The notes under the pieces were generated by a model that was not told the DNA's origin, ran no database searches, and saw only the letters and a program-made list of their open reading frames with translations. Position numbers and translations under genes: made by a program. DNA of 64,000 bases from Colletotrichum lupini (Eukaryota; Ascomycota; Sordariomycetes; Glomerellales; Glomerellaceae): contig NC_064678.1 of NCBI RefSeq assembly GCF_023278565.1, forward strand, positions 5,084,001 through 5,148,000, in the 5' to 3' direction. Each line of letters opens with the position of its first letter. The first letter of the stretch is position 1. This document shows positions 59,779-64,000 of this stretch, in pieces.

Positions 59779-62700
59779 CCTCGTTATCGTTATCGATCAA
59801 TGTAGACTGGGTATCCGCCGTGGACCAGATTTGTGCGATAAGCTCTTGCTTCGAGTTCCTGGGTCCGAATAGTAATGGACACTTCTGCGTTTGAAAAGTA
59901 CCGAAGCTGGGCTTGAATCACCTAAAATTGAGTCGCGGGGAGCAGCAGGAGTCAAGATCAAGGTTGTGAGAAAACTCCATGACGTTCAGGATTCGCAGCT
60001 CGGGGGATTATGGGATTTTGTCCGAAGCGCGCGGTCGAGTACGAGAGGAAGAAAACAAAAATGGACTACGTAAGTTATTGTAGAGAGACCGAGGACCCTG
60101 CGCTGAAGCGAGGTGACCTTCCCAAACTCACCTTAATTGCTGTCCCCTCCATTCGGGGCTACCCTTGACTTAGCTTCAGGCGTTGTGGGTAGCTCGCCCC
60201 GATCCGGTTCCTTGACTGGCCGATAAACCCATCTTTGGTGCGGCATGTCGCGCTTTGGAGGGATGGTTCTGCATGCCCTGCCTCTGGCGTGATCGAACGA
60301 AGCGCGGTGAATGGTTCCCGAGAAAGCATGGGTTGGTAATCAGATCCGGGAAGAATAGGCTTGCTAGCCAGGGACGACACAAGCCTTCCTCCATAGGATG
60401 AGGACTGTGGACGTAGATGGCGCTCCCACCGCTTCCGGGCAATTGAGTCAGAGCAGACAGACCGAACAAAGATACGGGCGATAAAGAAGCTTTGCCCCAA
60501 GCGCGATAGGAGGTCGGCATCACAAGCAGCCCGAGCCTGGTTCTTCTGGTGGGGTTCCGCGAGTCTATGATCCCTCGATGTTTCTCAAGCATGGATTTTG
60601 TATATCGATGCGGCCTAGCCTCGCGATGATGCGTGCTTTTGACATATGCCAGAATCGACCACCCCCTTAATATGAAGCTCCGAGCAGACTTTCTATCGTT
60701 AATTCCCGCTTGACCGCTTCAGCTGGCTACCTATTGCAGCTGCCTAGCAATGCCGCAAAAGATTCTAGAATACGCTGTCTCGCTGCTGTTGAGATCGTAG
60801 ATCGGATTTCTGCGGAGATTTCGGTCGAACTTTTTCTAGGGTAAACAGATCGCCCAGGGCACTGACAGCCAGCACCCTGGGCCCTGAGCAATTGACAAGA
60901 CCGCAAAAGGCCCGGTCTCCGCTCGATGGATGGAGTAGCGATCCGCTCTCGATGCAGAGTATTTTTGAAGGTTGCCGTGACTCTGCAATTGCAGAATTCT
61001 CAGCTCTCAGTTTGTGATTTGCGACACAAAGTCTTTCTCGAGGCGCGTGCATCATCAGCCCAACGTTGCTGCTGGTAATCAGCGTGTTCTCTATGAAGAC
61101 TGGAGAATTGTTTGAGAAACAGCGCTTAGCCAATCAAGGTGCCCATAAGCAACACGGTTCTCTAAATCTGAGTGTGCGGGAGTTGAGGATTAGTATAACG
61201 GTGATCACTGGTGCAAATGACTCCAGAGCCAACCATAGAGCAGCATCAGGTCTGCGCATCGCCAGTGAAAGTTGATCCCGGACGAACCATGCCGCCTTGG
61301 GTATCTTGGGGGTTGCAACTTGCGGATATCATGCTGTGTTGTAAGAATATTTGATAAAGAGCACCTTGAGTCAGTTCTAGAGCCCCAAGGAGCGCAGATC
61401 AAAGGATTACCGCTCATTGTAGTCGCTTTCACAATGCCTAATTCCTTGCGATTATGCAGCTTGGCGCGGCTGTCATCGTGGCCCTGAGCCTCAGTTCCCA
61501 TGCTTCCCCGCGGCACGGGCACCTTCGAAATGCACCCCGGGCTAGTAGGCCGGAGATATCGTGTGGCCCGAACACATACGGACTCACCGAGGTAAGGTCA
61601 GCGGCCAACAGGACACGCCAGCACGTGGAGGCTGTGATAACGGCTGGCAACTCGTGCTGTCCACAGATGTAGGTACCGGAAACAGGAAAGGCTTCATTTC
61701 CACAGTATCGATAACCTGCACCATTTCGTAGAATTTCCGATGGGGACAAGCGGTGTTGACAAAGGGGGTTGATAATCTGATTTGAGTTCTCGGGTGTCTG
61801 GCATTCGACGACGATCGGCGATCTGGCGTAGACTCAATCTCTGGTGCTTGCACAAGCAGACAAGCTAGGCAGGCGTATCATGCCAAGGCAGCTTATGGGC
61901 AGGGCTCCGTTGTGGTGGGAGCAGGGGTGAATTGTTCTTTGAGGCTGGGCTTGAGCTGATGGAAAGACGGTAGATGGGTAAGTCCGGGGCCGACTTTCGC
62001 AGTAGTTCCAATTTCATGTCAACCAGCGAATGCATTGGTTCTTTTCTGGTGCTAGGAGTCGGTTTTGCAGATTGGACATGCATGACTTCGAGAGCGGGTG
62101 CAGATAACGGTCTTATTGTTTGTTACTTCCCAACCCCCACGATCCAGATGTCTGACTGTCTGGCTGTCTGACTGTCTGACAGAGCTGGGGTTTCGCAGGC
62201 GGTTAGCACGGCAGGCCTGGTTGGTTTAGGCAGTCGAATAAGAAGGACACATTGCCTCAATTTCGTCGTCCGGAATATGTCTTATGAACTCTTGAATCCA
62301 ACGATATCTGGATCATGACTCACGGGCGCATTCGTCTTCCTGACAGCGTGTTCTTCCCGGAGTTGCTGGTGGGAGAGAGGGTAGGCTGCGACGAAGCTGG
62401 ACTGCATCATAGAGTGATAGCTTGAGCTTCCATCAGACAGCGATCCGTGCAGGATCGAGCGGTGAAGACCAAGGTGTCGCTAAGGTGAGGGAAAACAAGA
62501 TGAGATGGTGCTTTGTCCATCACTAACAATTTCGGGTCAACACTGAGCCAGCGATGGCACCCAGGCAGTGGAATCTTTGCTGGTCAGAAACACGGCGGTT
62601 GCAGTAGTGGGGAGGGGGCAGTTGGTGATCTATGAGATGAGAGGTGACGGCCGCAGCAGCGAGCGGCAGGCAGTGGCAGTGAAGCATCGCAAGATGGGAT

Positions 62701-63155
62701 GGGAGAGAGAGAGACGAGAGCGGGATGGTGTGGCAGGTGCCCCGTGACATGCATGTTCGCTGCAACTCTTAGCTGCAACTGCCTGTAGCTGTTCTCCTGC
62801 TGTCGCGGAAAGGTACCTTTGATTTGCACCATAGTGTATGGTGACAGATGTATCTTACCTACGTAACCGGTGTTGCAAGCCCACCACACCTCGCGCGTCC
62901 TTGCCCACGGTTTCCCGAATCGGGCAAGTAGCGTCATAACGACGACCGGTCTGGCCACCACCAATCGCTGGTAGACAACCCCCCCAGCTTTCCCATCCCA
63001 GATCCAGTTGTTCCTTCCAAGGCAATTTGGCCATCTGCAATTCTTGCCTCACCCATCTTCTTTTCTTCCCAGGCAGAAAGGAGGGAAAAGAGAACAACAA
63101 CGACCTTGCTACACTCTACAGTGATCTGTTTTTATACAGTTGTCGATTCGCAAAG
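59779..63155. other. Long intergenic region, 3.4 kb
   Basis: This is the divergent promoter region between the SIS gene and the claudin-like gene. I see no gene with recognisable features. A short TGTCTGAC tandem repeat lies at 62149-62181. The last 100 bases before the membrane-protein gene contain CT-rich leader-like sequence. Confidence 0.45.
62149..62181 (+). repeat. Short tandem repeat, TGTCTGAC-type
   Basis: Four near-identical 8-base units (TGTCTGAC, TGTCTGGC, TGTCTGAC, TGTCTGAC) lie in tandem in non-coding sequence. Confidence 0.8.
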
Positions 63156-64000
63156 ATGACACGAGTCTCCGTCTACAGCGCCGCCCTCGTGGCCTTTGTC
63201 GCTGGTAAGTTGCATCTTTGCCTTGCGCCCGCCCTCCCAGAACCCAAAGCAGAGGGATCCACCCAGCATCGTCATCGCTGTTTTTGTGAGCGCACCTCAC
63301 TTCGGAGGCCTGCGACGACACACAGCTACAGCAGAACGGAGGGGAGAAACGATAACAAATGCTTCCAAGAATGTGGTGGAAATATTGCGGACGATGCTGA
63401 CTTTTACGTTCTAGCGACGGCGATGATTATTGCGTCTATTACGCTCCCCCACTGGGTCACGTACACCGTGACGACCGCCGAGGGCAAGGAATACTCAAAA
63501 CACATCGGTCTCCATCGATCTTGTTCCACTGGGTTCGACGAACCTTGCCAGGTGTTTCCGACCGAGGAGCTGTGTGCAAATGGCGAACGTTATTTCTGTT
63601 CCATGTGGCGCTCTGTCGGCTTCCTTGCCTCCTTCTCGACTATTCTGCATCTGGCGTCCATCGTCACGTTCCTTGTCATTATGGGCGGCGGCAAGTACAA
63701 GCGTGAAACAGGCTGGACAGTTCTTGGCGGGCTTCTAGTGTTTGTTGCGGCCATCGAGTTCACGCTGATGGGCATCGTGGTAAGTGGCCTGCTGAATGCG
63801 CCGGGCACGAGAGCAATGCTAAATATCGTGACCTTCCTCACAGGCATATCTTTACGACAACGACGAGCAGTTCCAGGTTCCTGGCTGGGGGCTGGACTCC
63901 TCCTGGATCTTGTGTACCGTGAGCGCTTCAATTTCGATTCTGTGTGCCGCTGGATTGGCCATTTCCGCCTTTGTGCTTCCGCCAGAGGAGGGCTACGAGT
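63156..64000 (+). CDS. Claudin-like four-helix membrane protein (partial, runs off the end)
   Basis: Three exons are visible: 63156-63204, 63415-63779 and 63844 to the window edge. Both introns are GT-AG (GTAAGT...TTCTAG and GTAAGT...CTCACAG) and keep frame. The start MTRVSVYSAALVAFVA begins helix 1, which continues into TAMIIASITLPHW. An extracellular loop holds GLHRSCSTGFDEPCQVFPTEEL with four cysteines in the loop, a layout like the W-GLW-C-C loop of claudin/PMP22-type proteins. Helices 2 and 3 are VGFLASFSTILHLASIVTFLV and WTVLGGLLVFVAAIEFTLMG, then a short loop and helix 4 (ILCTVSASISILCAAGLA). The protein continues beyond EEGYE. I infer a plasma-membrane tetraspan protein; Sur7/PalI-like proteins are an alternative with similar topology. 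Confidence 0.82.
   Translation, partial: MTRVSVYSAALVAFVAGKLHLCLAPALPEPKAEGSTQHRHRCFCERTSLRRPATTHSYSRTEGRNDNKCFQECGGNIADDADFYVLATAMIIASITLPHWVTYTVTTAEGKEYSKHIGLHRSCSTGFDEPCQVFPTEELCANGERYFCSMWRSVGFLASFSTILHLASIVTFLVIMGGGKYKRETGWTVLGGLLVFVAAIEFTLMGIVVSGLLNAPGTRAMLNIVTFLTGISLRQRRAVPGSWLGAGLLLDLVYRERFNFDSVCRWIGHFRLCASARGGLR

Noticed and set aside
62149..62181. CRISPR-like or origin-type repeat
   Set aside because: There are only four 8-base tandem units without spacers, in a fungal intergenic region. It is a simple repeat.

Overview
This window is nuclear DNA from a filamentous ascomycete, most likely a Sordariomycete. The reasons are short GT-AG introns of about 50 to 120 bp, GC-rich C-ending codons in the conserved genes, fungal-type RAD52, Sts1/Cut8, Nop13, MetAP2 and Inn1/Fic1 orthologues, and AT-rich blocks almost devoid of CpA/TpG, which is the footprint of repeat-induced point mutation (RIP). 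I cannot name the genus with confidence.

Layout. Left arm (1 to about 12.2 kb), conserved and gene-bearing: the 3' end of a cysteine-synthase-type PLP enzyme (+), an intronless protein of unknown function (+), RAD52 (-), the nuclear proteasome tether sts1/cut8 (-) and the nucleolar RNA-binding protein nop13 (+). Right arm (47.6 to 64 kb), also conserved: methionine aminopeptidase 2 (-), a C2-domain Inn1/Fic1-like cytokinesis protein (-), a KpsF/GutQ-type SIS sugar-phosphate isomerase (-), and the start of a claudin-like four-helix membrane protein (+) that runs off the end.

Between them, about 12.7 to 47.1 kb, lies an accessory island. It holds a multispanning membrane-protein gene of unknown function and then one large fungal NLR (STAND) gene of PNP-NACHT-ankyrin architecture, broken into four pieces by transposons. 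With insertions ignored, the pieces run in order on the + strand: PNP part 1 (22098-23081), PNP end plus NACHT P-loop (30444-31283), NACHT middle and end (34509-35161), ankyrin repeats and charged tail (45110-47056). Every junction is explained by a target-site duplication. Copia A (14643-22066, TSD GTAAC) landed 31 bp before the start codon. Copia B (23082-30438, opposite strand, TSD AGGAC) split the PNP domain. A hAT element (31284-34500, 8-bp TSD GTTCTTGA) hit the Walker B codons. A Fot1/pogo element (35162-45107, TA target, 29-bp terminal inverted repeats) sits between the NACHT and ankyrin parts and itself carries a nested Ty3/Gypsy element (35490-43555). The transposons are dead from RIP. 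The NLR exons keep normal composition but carry several stops and one frameshift, some of which look like RIP leakage.

The conserved genes serve DNA repair, proteasome localisation, ribosome biogenesis, N-terminal protein processing, septation and sugar-phosphate metabolism and do not form a pathway. The unusual part of the window is the NLR and the four-superfamily transposon pile-up that took it apart.
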